Assembly: GCA_030637065.1 (NCBI GenBank)
Contig: DAOVVQ010000092.1
Coordinates: 1 to 12,283, forward strand
DNA length: 12,283 bases
Source of the DNA: Planctomycetota bacterium
Lineage (GTDB): Bacteria; Planctomycetota; Phycisphaerae; Sedimentisphaerales; Anaerohalosphaeraceae
Direction: 5' to 3'
The notes below the pieces were generated by a model. The model ran no database searches, was not told the DNA's origin, and saw only the letters and a list, made by a program, of their open reading frames with translations. This document shows positions 1-6,250 of the stretch, piece after piece; position 1 is the stretch's first letter; the number at the start of each line of letters is the position of its first letter. A program made the translations under genes and the position numbers.

Positions 1-41
1 AGAAAAACATGTTTTTTTTGTGTAAGTGGAAAGGTCGGATT

Positions 42-914
42 ATGAGGACGTATTTTTTGTTGTTGGCTGTTGGGCTTGTTTTTTTGGCGGGTTGTGCCGT
101 GGAAGAGGCCAAAAAGAGTGACAAGAAGGGCGGTAAGAAGAAGGAAGTTGTGCTTAGCTATAAAGATGCGCCGCTGGACCTGTCGGGATATGACCTTGAG
201 CCCGTGTACGAGGCGGATTTTTCCAGGCCTCAGCGGGTTATTCATGAAGATAAGCTTTTCGAGAAGGATGGCGAGGGGGATATGAAGCGGATCCGTCTGG
301 TCCCGAAGAAATATGACTGGGTGCTGGAGGGCCAGGCCCATGTCAGGACCAATAACGGGCGGCTCGAGTTTCATACTTATGAGGAGGGGGCCGAGTTCGG
401 CGATAAGACCAGGAGCCATATGGTGCTTTGGAGCGTGCGTGATTTCCCCGCGGATTTCCTGCTGGAATTCGATGTCAGCACGGTCGATCCCGGCGAGGGG
501 TTGGCGATCATCTTCTTCTGCGCGAAGGGACTCGATGGCGAGAGCGTTTTTGCCTTGAATCAGCCCTACCGCGATGGCGAGTTCAGGAGGTATAACAGGG
601 GCCAGATCGATTGTTATCATGTATCGTACTGGGCATCGGATCGAGGCTATGGCAATCTTCGCAAAAATGCCGGCCACGTCATTGTCGCTTCGGGCAAGGA
701 CCATATCCGCACAAGCAAGCCGGGCCAGCCGGTGCGGGTTCGCCTCTTGAAGGTCGGTCGGGATATCACCCTCGAGACAGCGGGTAAGCAGGCGCTGATC
801 TGGCGGGATGAGGAAGATTATTACGGCGAGGGCAAGATCGGGCTCCGCAACATGAGCCACAGCCGCATCGTGTCATACGGAAACTTTAAGGTCTGGGAGG
901 TCAAACCTAAATAG
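42..914 (+). CDS. DUF1961 family lipoprotein
   Basis: The 290-residue product looks like a cell-envelope lipoprotein. Residues 1-18 form a lipoprotein signal peptide with lipobox LAGC, and Cys18 is the predicted lipidated residue. A Lys/Gly/Glu-rich linker (about 22-40) follows, and then a beta-rich domain up to the C-terminus. That domain matches my memory of DUF1961, a concanavalin-like fold often found beside polysaccharide-degrading enzymes; recognisable pieces are YEADFSRP near its start, then HMVLWS, FDVSTVDPGEGLAIIFF, and IGLRNMSHSRIVSYGNFKVW at the end. The biochemical role of DUF1961 is not established, and a glycan-binding or glycan-cleaving role is inference. An in-frame ATG exists at 9, but ATG 42 is preferred: GGAAAGG (28-34) lies 7 nt upstream and the signal peptide then begins properly with MRTYFLLLAVG. 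A small Cys-rich gene follows after 49 nt and may be co-transcribed. Confidence 0.85.
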   Translation: MRTYFLLLAVGLVFLAGCAVEEAKKSDKKGGKKKEVVLSYKDAPLDLSGYDLEPVYEADFSRPQRVIHEDKLFEKDGEGDMKRIRLVPKKYDWVLEGQAHVRTNNGRLEFHTYEEGAEFGDKTRSHMVLWSVRDFPADFLLEFDVSTVDPGEGLAIIFFCAKGLDGESVFALNQPYRDGEFRRYNRGQIDCYHVSYWASDRGYGNLRKNAGHVIVASGKDHIRTSKPGQPVRVRLLKVGRDITLETAGKQALIWRDEEDYYGEGKIGLRNMSHSRIVSYGNFKVWEVKPK

Positions 915-963
915 GCCGAGGTTCATTCGGGATTGAAACGACCGGCAAAACGGGAGTCTGCTT

Positions 964-1212
964 ATGGAACTGACACAACAGCAAAGGGAAAAGATCGAAG
1001 AGATCGCCAACGGTCTTCGCTGCCCCAAAGATTTCAAATGCTCGAAGTCGGGATTCGATACGCTCTGCAAGGCGGTAGACATCGGCTTCGACTCGATCCT
1101 CGAATGCTCGGATGACAACAAAGAGCCGTGCAGATTCAGGGCCCTGGCCGGCAACCTGATGCTCTGCACCTGCCCCCTGCGAACATACATAGCAAAAAAC
1201 CTGCGCAAGTAG
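964..1212 (+). CDS. Small cysteine-rich protein, function unknown
   Basis: This gene encodes an 82-residue cytoplasmic-type protein with no signal peptide or membrane segment. It has seven cysteines: Cys20 and Cys26 in CPKDFKC, Cys35, Cys48, Cys56, and Cys68/Cys70 in CTC. The N-terminus (MELTQQQREKIEEIANGL) is predicted helical. The arrangement suggests a metal or Fe-S ligand set, or a redox protein, but I do not recognise a named family. The start at ATG 964 is supported by GGGAG (951-955) 8 nt upstream. It lies 49 nt after the DUF1961 lipoprotein on the same strand and converges on the metallo-beta-lactamase gene, whose stop is 40 nt away. The even spread of cysteines and the good ribosome-binding site argue that it is real. 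Confidence 0.75.
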   Translation: MELTQQQREKIEEIANGLRCPKDFKCSKSGFDTLCKAVDIGFDSILECSDDNKEPCRFRALAGNLMLCTCPLRTYIAKNLRK

Positions 1213-1252
1213 AAATTAAGCGAAAATCAGGGACGATCCGGGGGCTGGGGGG

Positions 1253-2128
1253 TTATCTGTGGCTTCGTCTGGCGTCCATCAGGAGGGTGGTTTTTTCGTA
1301 GATATTTTTTCCGAGTTTTTGTTTGAGGATCTTGCGGATCTCCGCCATTGACGTTCTTCGTGTCATGTGGGTGATCACGATGTGTTCGTTGTCGAGTTTA
1401 TCGACCAGGCGGACGAACTCGTCGACGTGCATGTGTCTTCCGGCGTCAGCGCGTTCGGTGTGCTCGTCGACGAAGAAGGTGCATTCGGCTATCAGAATCT
1501 TGCTTTTGGCGACGTAGTCGAGAGTGGAAAAATCGGCGTATCTTGTGTCGCCGAGGTAGGTTGCGATGGGGATCTCCATTTTGTTGTCGATGGCGATGCC
1601 CTGTTTTTTCAGCTCGACGAGCTGGGGACCGGTCAGTTCGAGGTATTCGGGTTTTAGCTTTTTTCGCTTTTCGATGACGGTATAGCCGACCGATCCGCGG
1701 CTGTGCTTGGTGGGGAAGACCCTGACGAAGAGGTTGGGCTTGATGGTGTGTTCGTCGCCGGCCTTTACGCCGACGAGCTTGCCGGGGATGTAGTTGCCGT
1801 CGAGCCGGCCCCATGCCTCCATGATCTGCTGGATCGGCTGGAGCAGGTTTTCCGGGAAGAGTATCGTCCCCGGGGCCTGGCCGCAGAATTTGCGATGCGA
1901 CAGATAGTACGCGATCCCAGCGGCATGGTCCATGTGCCCGTGGGTCAGCAGGACGTTGTTGATGGGTATGATCTGGTCGGGGGCCTTGCCGATGTCGAAG
2001 CAGACGTCAAGCTGGGGCATACCGACGACCGTCTCCTCACCGGCGACGGAGTAGCCCAAAATGTCGAGGTCGTCTATTTCAATACGCGATAACCTGTGGC
2101 TCGGCAAGATTGCATCCCTAAAAAACAC
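1253..2128 (-). CDS. Metallo-beta-lactamase-fold hydrolase, tRNase Z-like
   Basis: The 291-residue protein has the metal-binding motif THGHMDHAAG (His63, His65, Asp67, His68), then His142 in TKHSRG, Asp194 in YLGDTRYADF, and His254 in VITHMTRR. This is the full dinuclear-zinc set of the tRNase Z (RNase Z) branch of the superfamily. That family cuts the 3' trailer from precursor tRNA. The C-terminal half (GYTVIEKRKKLKPEYLEL, then the GDT motif, ILIAECTF, and HMHVDEF) resembles the short plant tRNase Z as I remember it more than the ElaC type of E. coli, and no obvious exosite arm is visible. The start is GTG at 2128-2126 with a weak GAGCGG upstream; no in-frame alternative lies before residue 37. 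A related phosphodiesterase role cannot be excluded. It is divergent from the DUF434 gene across a repeat-rich gap. Confidence 0.85.
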   Translation of the reverse strand: MFFRDAILPSHRLSRIEIDDLDILGYSVAGEETVVGMPQLDVCFDIGKAPDQIIPINNVLLTHGHMDHAAGIAYYLSHRKFCGQAPGTILFPENLLQPIQQIMEAWGRLDGNYIPGKLVGVKAGDEHTIKPNLFVRVFPTKHSRGSVGYTVIEKRKKLKPEYLELTGPQLVELKKQGIAIDNKMEIPIATYLGDTRYADFSTLDYVAKSKILIAECTFFVDEHTERADAGRHMHVDEFVRLVDKLDNEHIVITHMTRRTSMAEIRKILKQKLGKNIYEKTTLLMDARRSHR

Positions 2129-2166
2129 ATAATCCGCTCAGTCAGGCCAACGCCCGGCAAGATATT

Positions 2167-2223
2167 CTGCACGGACGGCCCGACAAAACCGCATGGGTAA
2201 CGAGTTACCCATCCTACGCGCTG
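2167..2223 (+). repeat. Palindromic repeat family B, half copy
   Basis: The core is a near-perfect 20-nt palindrome, ATGGGTAACGAGTTACCCAT (2193-2212), followed by CCTACGCGCTG. The same right half with its preceding linker recurs at 10579-10634, with mismatches mainly in the linker. The mirror-image left hairpin found in the other copy is missing here, so this is a half element. Together with the family A element it fills most of the 390-base divergent gap between the tRNase Z-like and DUF434 genes. Confidence 0.75.
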
Positions 2224-2280
2224 AGCGTATGGCAAACAGCCAATATTAGGGGCAAACACCGCCAATGTCAAACAGTTTTC

Positions 2281-2434
2281 AGTGGGTGGCAGCGTGTTTG
2301 CGCAGCAAACCGATGGTCGATAGCCACAGTTCGCACCAAGGGGGGCAGCGTGTCCCGATTTATCGGGACCGATGGGCGAATGCACAACGGCGCCCACCAT
2401 CGGTTTGGCTTCGCCAGACACGCTGCCACCCACT
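2281..2434 (+). repeat. Palindromic repeat family A, copy 1 (composite)
   Basis: The outer stem is a perfect 17-bp inverted repeat: AGTGGGTGGCAGCGTGT (2281-2297) pairs with ACACGCTGCCACCCACT (2418-2434). The left arm carries the mini-hairpin TTTGCGCAGCAAA and the right arm carries TTTGGCTTCGCCAGA. The 35-nt centre (2369-2403) is shared with the copies at 5095 and 6360. This copy is longer because a second, incomplete left arm (about 2340-2370) lies inside it, in which the mini-hairpin is replaced by GTCCCGATTTATCGGGAC (2352-2369). It looks like a non-coding mobile or REP-like element; no transposase gene is present in the window. Confidence 0.85.
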
Positions 2435-2517
2435 TCTGCTGCTAAGCGTGCTGTTGCTGATTTGAGGGGCGAATATTCTTGCTTGGTTTGGTTGTGGTGG
2501 TTTATTATGTTGTTACT

Positions 2518-3255
2518 ATGCCGGACAAACGAACACACAGGGGGCCGCATCCTGATGATGGCGGGCTTTTTGGGCCGGGTAAGGTGGCGCCCTTGCGGTC
2601 GGCTGTGGCGGATGTTTCGCTATTGCTGACGAAGGGCTATGCTCCGAAGAGCTCGCTGAAGCTGGTCGGCGACCGTTTTGCCCTGACTCAGCGTCAGCGG
2701 ATGGCGGTTATGCGGTGTATGTGCTCTGATGAGCAGGTTGCCTCTCGCAGGGGGCGGCAGGTGCATCTTGCGGAGCTTTCCGGGCAGAGGATTGCGATTG
2801 ACGGTTACAATCTGCTGATAACCGTCGAGGCGGCGCTTAGCGGGGGGGTGCTGCTTTTGGGCAGGGATATGTGCTGCCGTGACCTTGCCAGCGTGCATGG
2901 CTCGTATCGCAAGGTAACTGAGACGATCCCGGCGATCGAGCTGATCGGCTCTGTGCTGACTGATATCGGGGTCGCCGGCGCCCGGTGGCTCTTTGACAGC
3001 CCGGTGTCGAACTCGGGGCGATTGAAGGGCATTATTTATGAAGTGGCAGGGGAGCACGGCTGGGCCTGGGAGGTTGAATTGCAGACTAATCCGGATACGG
3101 AACTGAAGGCTACCGGGCTTGTGGTGGCGACGAGCGACAGCAATATTCTGGACAATTGCAGTCGGTGGGTCAATCTTGCCTCGCATATAGTGAGCCACTG
3201 CGGCTCGTCGGGAAAACTTTCGCCGAATGTGATCGATCTGTCCGGTGCGGGCTGA
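2518..3255 (+). CDS. DUF434/DUF5616 protein, possible PIN/NYN-like nuclease
   Basis: This 245-residue cytoplasmic protein has two parts. Residues about 27-80 (starting RSAVADVSLLLTKGYAPKSS) match DUF434, a short helical domain found mainly in archaea and some bacteria. Residues about 90-235 match the DUF5616 partner domain that usually follows it. The start of the second part, IAIDGYNLLITVEAALSGG with Asp95, looks like strand 1 of PIN/NYN ribonuclease folds. Asp160 (LFDSPVS) and Asp207/Asp212 (ATSDSNILDN) sit where later acidic metal ligands would be expected. The nuclease role is my inference; the family has no assigned function that I know of. ATG 2518 was chosen because the conserved region begins after it. 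A TTG at 2479 would add 13 hydrophobic residues with no family support. There is no clear Shine-Dalgarno, only GGTGG at 2496-2500. Confidence 0.85.
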   Translation: MPDKRTHRGPHPDDGGLFGPGKVAPLRSAVADVSLLLTKGYAPKSSLKLVGDRFALTQRQRMAVMRCMCSDEQVASRRGRQVHLAELSGQRIAIDGYNLLITVEAALSGGVLLLGRDMCCRDLASVHGSYRKVTETIPAIELIGSVLTDIGVAGARWLFDSPVSNSGRLKGIIYEVAGEHGWAWEVELQTNPDTELKATGLVVATSDSNILDNCSRWVNLASHIVSHCGSSGKLSPNVIDLSGAG

Positions 3256-3300
3256 GGCGATGGGCAGGGCGGGCTGCGGGGAGCGGGGCCAGTGCCGATC

Positions 3301-3330
3301 TTGCCAGGAGTGCTAATATTGTAATAAAAT
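3301..3330 (+). promoter_or_regulatory. Candidate sigma-70-type promoter for the EF-hand gene
   Basis: TTGCCA (3301-3306) lies 18 bp from TAAAAT (3325-3330) in an AT-rich patch between G+C-rich stretches. It would give a 5' leader of roughly 80 nt before ATG 3421. Both boxes are imperfect, so this is a guess from consensus only. The rest of the 165-base gap after the DUF434 gene holds nothing else that I recognise. Confidence 0.3.
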
Positions 3331-3420
3331 GATGGCGACGTGCGACTAATTGGTGAAAGGCGCGAATTTGCGCGTGAAACCGGAAGTAAAAACAGTGAAA
3401 TTGTGCGAAAGGAGCCTGGA

Positions 3421-4188
3421 ATGCGGAAAATGACGACTTTAATAGCGATTATGTTGGTGACAGTGCTTATTGCCAGCCAGGTCTTGGGACAGGAAGAGCA
3501 ACGCGGCGATCGCCGGAGTGGCGGGCGAGGCAGAGGGGACGGACAGGGCCAGCGGCCCGAGGGTGGCCAACGGCCTGACAGGCCCGAGGGTGAGAGAGGT
3601 CCCGGCGGACCGGGCGGACCGGATTTTGGACGCGGCGGCGGTGACAGGGGCGGATTTGACCCTCGCAGCGGCCAGGGGCCATCCGATCGCGGCAGCATGG
3701 TGCAGAGATATCAGGAGGAGATGGCAAGGAGAAAAGCTGCACACGAAGGGTCCGTTCGCGAGTTAGAGGCGATCAAGAAGGTTGCTGCCAAGGAGAATGC
3801 GAAAAAGACGGTTGCTCTTATCCAGAAGCTCATTGACATGAAGAATGAGGGGTACAATGCTTCCGTTAAAAAGTACGAGCAGATGCGCGATCAGATGCGT
3901 CAGCGTATGGAAGGGCAGGGCCAGCCGGGGCAAAGGCCGGGCTCCGATGGACAAAGACCGAGCCCAGGTGGGGAAAGACCACAGGGGCGGATGGATTTTG
4001 GCCAGCTCTTCGATACGAAAGACGCCAACAAGGACGGTAAGCTTACGAAGGAAGAACTCTCCGGTGTCGATAGCCGATTTCCGATCGATAAGTTCTTTGA
4101 AAATACCGACGCCGATGGCGATGGTGCGATCACGAAGGAGGAGTTAAAGACCGCAAGCGAAGCTCGAGGAAGGCAGCAACAAAGATAG
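3421..4188 (+). CDS. Exported EF-hand, coiled-coil, Gly/Arg/Gln-rich protein
   Basis: The protein has 255 residues. A Sec-type signal peptide covers about 1-23 (TLIAIMLVTVLIASQVLG, cut before QEEQ). A low-complexity Gly/Arg/Gln/Pro/Asp region (about 24-92) follows, then a charged helical coiled-coil candidate (about 93-165) containing ELEAIKKVAAKENAKKT. A second Gln/Gly/Pro-rich linker leads to two consecutive EF-hand loops, DANKDGKLTKEE (201-212) and DADGDGAITKEE (230-241). Both loops keep Asp at positions 1 and 5, Gly at 6 and Glu at 12, so calcium binding outside the cytoplasm is likely. ATG 3421 is supported by AAAGGAG (3408-3414) 6 nt upstream; the longer in-frame GTG at 3340 would bury the signal peptide. 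A tandem paralogue without EF-hands follows after 88 nt. The specific role is unknown. Confidence 0.85.
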   Translation: MRKMTTLIAIMLVTVLIASQVLGQEEQRGDRRSGGRGRGDGQGQRPEGGQRPDRPEGERGPGGPGGPDFGRGGGDRGGFDPRSGQGPSDRGSMVQRYQEEMARRKAAHEGSVRELEAIKKVAAKENAKKTVALIQKLIDMKNEGYNASVKKYEQMRDQMRQRMEGQGQPGQRPGSDGQRPSPGGERPQGRMDFGQLFDTKDANKDGKLTKEELSGVDSRFPIDKFFENTDADGDGAITKEELKTASEARGRQQQR

Positions 4189-4276
4189 CAGGCCGTCCGG
4201 GTTGGCTGGGCGGATGGGGAATGTATAGCGGATTGAAACAGGTGTTTTTGGAAAATTTGATTTGGAGGTCATGATC

Positions 4277-5047
4277 ATGGCAAGGCATGCAGTGAGAATT
4301 CTGGTGGTATTGGCGGTATTTGCGGCGGTGCAGATGGTGCTGGCTCAGGATGACGAGCGGGCAGATCCCCGCGATCGCAGAGGCAGGGGTGCGGCGGCTC
4401 AGTCGGACCGGGTCCGGCCCGATCAGCAGGGGCAAAGACCGGACAGGCCGCAGCCTGGCGGCGGACAGGGATACGGTCGAGGGCCGGGCGGACCGGGCGT
4501 TGGCGGCGGCATGGGCGGTGGCAGGGGCGGATTCGTTCCCGGCGGCGGTCAGGGCGGTCAGGAATCGGCGGATCGCGGCGATATGGCACAGAGGTTTGAG
4601 CAGTATTTGGCCCAAAGGCAACAGGATCACAAAAAGTCCATCGGCGAGCTGGAAGCGATAAAGAAGTCGGCACTGGCCGAGAATGCGAAGAAGACGACTG
4701 CACTGGTCCAGAAGCTCATCGATAAGGCGAACAAGGAGTTTAAGGATTCGATCGAGCAGATGAAGCAGATGAGGGAGCGTTTTCAGGGCCAGGGTCAGTC
4801 GGGTCAAAGGCCGGAGCTGGGCAGCCAGGACGGGCGCGGACAAAGACCGGGAGCCGGTGGTCAGGGTCAGGGTCAGGGCCAGGGTCAGGGCCAGGGCCAG
4901 AGCCAGCGTGGGCCAAGGCCGGGTCAGTCGCCGCAGGGCGATAGAGATTCGCGACCGGACGCCAGGCAAAGAGGCCCCAGACCTCAAGACGGAGACAGGC
5001 CTGCGGGTCGCCAGCGGCCCAGCAGAGATGACGGGGTCGTTTTTTAG
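4277..5047 (+). CDS. Exported coiled-coil, Gly/Gln-rich paralogue lacking EF-hands
   Basis: The 256-residue protein has a signal peptide at about 1-23 (ILVVLAVFAAVQMVLA, cut before QDDE). A Gly-rich low-complexity region (about 24-102) is followed by a helical coiled-coil candidate (about 103-170) with ELEAIKKSALAENAKKT, nearly identical to the core of the preceding gene product. The tail (about 171-256) is Gln/Gly/Arg/Pro/Asp-rich, includes a Gly-Gln dipeptide run at 195-208, and has no EF-hand loop. The two genes therefore look like a tandem duplication whose C-termini diverged. TGGAGG (4263-4268) lies 8 nt before ATG 4277; ATG 4271 is too close to it and TTG 4262 overlaps it. The product is probably periplasmic or secreted, and its function is unknown. 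It converges on the HAD phosphatase gene. Confidence 0.8.
   Translation: MARHAVRILVVLAVFAAVQMVLAQDDERADPRDRRGRGAAAQSDRVRPDQQGQRPDRPQPGGGQGYGRGPGGPGVGGGMGGGRGGFVPGGGQGGQESADRGDMAQRFEQYLAQRQQDHKKSIGELEAIKKSALAENAKKTTALVQKLIDKANKEFKDSIEQMKQMRERFQGQGQSGQRPELGSQDGRGQRPGAGGQGQGQGQGQGQGQSQRGPRPGQSPQGDRDSRPDARQRGPRPQDGDRPAGRQRPSRDDGVVF
4859..4906 (+). repeat. In-frame 6-bp tandem repeat (Gly-Gln run)
   Basis: Seven consecutive GGTCAG or GGCCAG units, followed by one AGCCAG, encode seven Gly-Gln dipeptides and a Ser-Gln within the preceding exported-protein gene. Unit changes of 6 bp would keep the reading frame, so the tract could vary in length without breaking the gene. Confidence 0.9.
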
Positions 5048-5094
5048 AGGGCTAATACCGATCCCCTTAAAAAAATGCGTGTCAGTCCGCCAGT

Positions 5095-5187
5095 AAGGGT
5101 GGCAGCGCGTTTGCGCAGCAAACCGATGGGCGTATACACACCGTCGCCCACCATCGGTTTGGCTTCGCCAAACACGCTGCCACCCTT
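5095..5187 (+). repeat. Palindromic repeat family A, copy 2 (simplest form)
   Basis: This 93-nt element is the cleanest copy. AAGGGTGGCAGCG at the left end pairs with CGCTGCCACCCTT at the right end, apart from one variant base nearby. The arms hold mini-hairpins TTTGCGCAGCAAA (left) and TTTGGCTTCGCCAAA (right), and the shared 35-nt centre is at 5123-5157. The outermost base pairs differ from copy 1 (AAGGG/CCCTT against AGTGGG/CCCACT) but remain complementary. It sits in the 263-base convergent gap, in the same orientation as copy 1. Confidence 0.85.
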
Positions 5188-5274
5188 GCTGCGATGTAAA
5201 AAACACCGATGGCGCAGGCATGTCACACGCGCAATATTTAAGTGGGACTGGTATAACTTAGTCGTTAGAATTTT

Positions 5275-5298
5275 CAGGGTGGGCTTTAGTCCACCCTG
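5275..5298. repeat. Short hairpin with CTTTAG loop
   Basis: CAGGGTGG (5275-5282) pairs perfectly with CCACCCTG (5291-5298) around the loop GCTTTAGT. It lies 12 bases beyond the stop codon of the minus-strand HAD gene, so it could form in that transcript's 3' end. It lacks a clear U-tract and resembles the dispersed CTAAAG-loop hairpins at 6165 and 6208. Confidence 0.6.
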
Positions 5299-5310
5299 TC
5301 GGCTGTGTGG

Positions 5311-5991
5311 CTATCCGTCGATCATGGCGGCTATTTGGTCGATGTCGATCTGCGTTAGGCTTTCGATGATCAGGTCGGCTTGGATGAGTCTTTCGGCGGT
5401 GGTCGAGTTGGTAACGGCGATGCACTTACAGCCGGCTGACTTGGCAGCGGCTATGCCGTCGGGGGCGTCTTCGATCACGAGGCAGTTGGCGGCGCTAACC
5501 CCGGCTTTGGCGGCGGCGGTTACGAACAACTCCGGGTCGGGCTTTTTGTTGGCGATCTCGCTGCCGGTGATGTAGGCCATTTTGTCGTAGGGCACGCGTA
5601 CGGATCTGAGGATGTTTTCAGATTTCTCGCGGGTGCCGGAGGTGGCTATGGCGAGGCGGAAATCCTCCCTTTGCAGCGCAACAGCCATCAATTCGAGCAC
5701 ACCGTCTAACGGCTGGAGGGGTTCATTTTTGAAAATGGTGAGGATTTTTTGCTGCCTTACCATCGCAGCCGCATCGACCTGGTCGCCGGTCAGTTCAAGA
5801 CCGTGGATCTCGGCGGCGGTACGAATATAGGCCTCTGCACCTCTGCCGAGACCCGCCTCGAAGTCTTTTCGCACGACGCCCTTGAGGCCGAAGAGTTCGT
5901 CGAACATCTCGATCGAGGCGCGGGCGTTGATCGCCTCAGTATCGGCGATGACGCCGTCAACATCGAATATCAAACCGTAAATCTTTATCAT
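5311..5991 (-). CDS. HAD-superfamily subfamily IA phosphatase
   Basis: The 226-residue enzyme has all four HAD motifs. Motif I is FDVDGVIADTE with nucleophile Asp10 and acid/base Asp12. Motif II is ATSGT (Ser118). Motif III is KKPDPELF with Lys150. Motif IV is IEDAPDGI (Glu174, Asp175, Asp178). The helical cap between motifs I and II (about 15-85) and the DVDGVIADTE/EDAPDGI style place it with beta-phosphoglucomutase-like and phosphoglycolate phosphatase-like enzymes that act on small phosphorylated metabolites. The substrate cannot be told from sequence. The start is taken as ATG 5991-5989, directly before the first strand; TTG at 6000 would add three residues. No good Shine-Dalgarno is visible. 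It is a lone minus-strand gene between repeat-filled gaps. Confidence 0.9.
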   Translation of the reverse strand: MIKIYGLIFDVDGVIADTEAINARASIEMFDELFGLKGVVRKDFEAGLGRGAEAYIRTAAEIHGLELTGDQVDAAAMVRQQKILTIFKNEPLQPLDGVLELMAVALQREDFRLAIATSGTREKSENILRSVRVPYDKMAYITGSEIANKKPDPELFVTAAAKAGVSAANCLVIEDAPDGIAAAKSAGCKCIAVTNSTTAERLIQADLIIESLTQIDIDQIAAMIDG

Positions 5992-6030
5992 GATCGGCAA
6001 CTTTGAGCTTAAAACCTAAACGAGCCTGAT

Positions 6031-6048
6031 GGTGCGAAATATCGCACC
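6031..6048. repeat. Short perfect hairpin GGTGCGA/TCGCACC
   Basis: GGTGCGA (6031-6037) and TCGCACC (6042-6048) form a 7-bp stem with loop AATA, followed by CTAC. It lies in what would be the 5' leader of the HAD phosphatase transcript. It is one of several unrelated short hairpins in this gap. Confidence 0.55.
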
Positions 6049-6061
6049 CTACTTTTGGTAA

Positions 6062-6090
6062 ATTCTAAGCTCTAAATGATAAACAAGCAA
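6062..6090 (-). promoter_or_regulatory. Candidate promoter for the HAD phosphatase
   Basis: Reading the minus strand, TTGCTT (6090-6085) is separated by 17 bp from TAGAAT (6067-6062), in an AT-rich block. The start codon would be about 70 nt downstream, with the GGTGCGA hairpin in the leader. The -35 match is weak and the -10 match is good. Confidence 0.3.
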
Positions 6091-6164
6091 TAAAATCTAA
6101 TGACCAAAATTAGTAGTCTTCCGCGTGGACCGGGGCCCGGCCTGCCGGCTGGGTAGTTGATTGC

Positions 6165-6184
6165 AGGGCTAAAGCCTTTTTTTT
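6165..6184 (+). terminator. Terminator-like hairpin with T-tract
   Basis: AGGGC (6165-6169) pairs with GCCTT (6174-6178, one G-T pair) around TAAA and runs into six more T residues, eight in all, followed by seven G residues. The shape is that of an intrinsic terminator on the plus strand, but no plus-strand gene ends nearby, so it may only be a hairpin repeat of the CTAAAG type. Confidence 0.3.
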
Positions 6185-6207
6185 GGGGGGGAGTTGTTGT
6201 GGCTGGT

Positions 6208-6227
6208 CTCCGCTCTAAAGAGCGGAG
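6208..6227. repeat. Perfect hairpin CTCCGCTC-TAAA-GAGCGGAG
   Basis: A perfect 8-bp stem (6208-6215 with 6220-6227) closes the loop TAAA. It shares the CTAAAG centre with the hairpins at 5275 (reverse orientation) and 6165, although the stems are unrelated in sequence. Confidence 0.6.
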
Positions 6228-6250
6228 TTAGTCAGGTGTGGCGGGTCCCC

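Noticed and set aside
2265..2465. Small plus-strand open frame sharing the peptide VAACLRSKPM with frames near 5075 and 6455
   Set aside because: The shared peptide is produced by the family A DNA repeat in three places; no start signals or wider homology support a protein family.
3439..3744. Minus-strand open frame opposite the EF-hand gene
   Set aside because: It is a shadow of the Gly/Arg-rich region with Ala/Pro/Ser-rich translation and no motifs.
4130..5221. Long minus-strand open frame (363 codons) opposite the second exported paralogue
   Set aside because: It is antisense to a gene with a signal peptide, ribosome-binding site and paralogue. Its translation is low-complexity Leu/Thr/Ala/Pro that mirrors the Gly/Gln repeats, and it runs through repeat copy 2.
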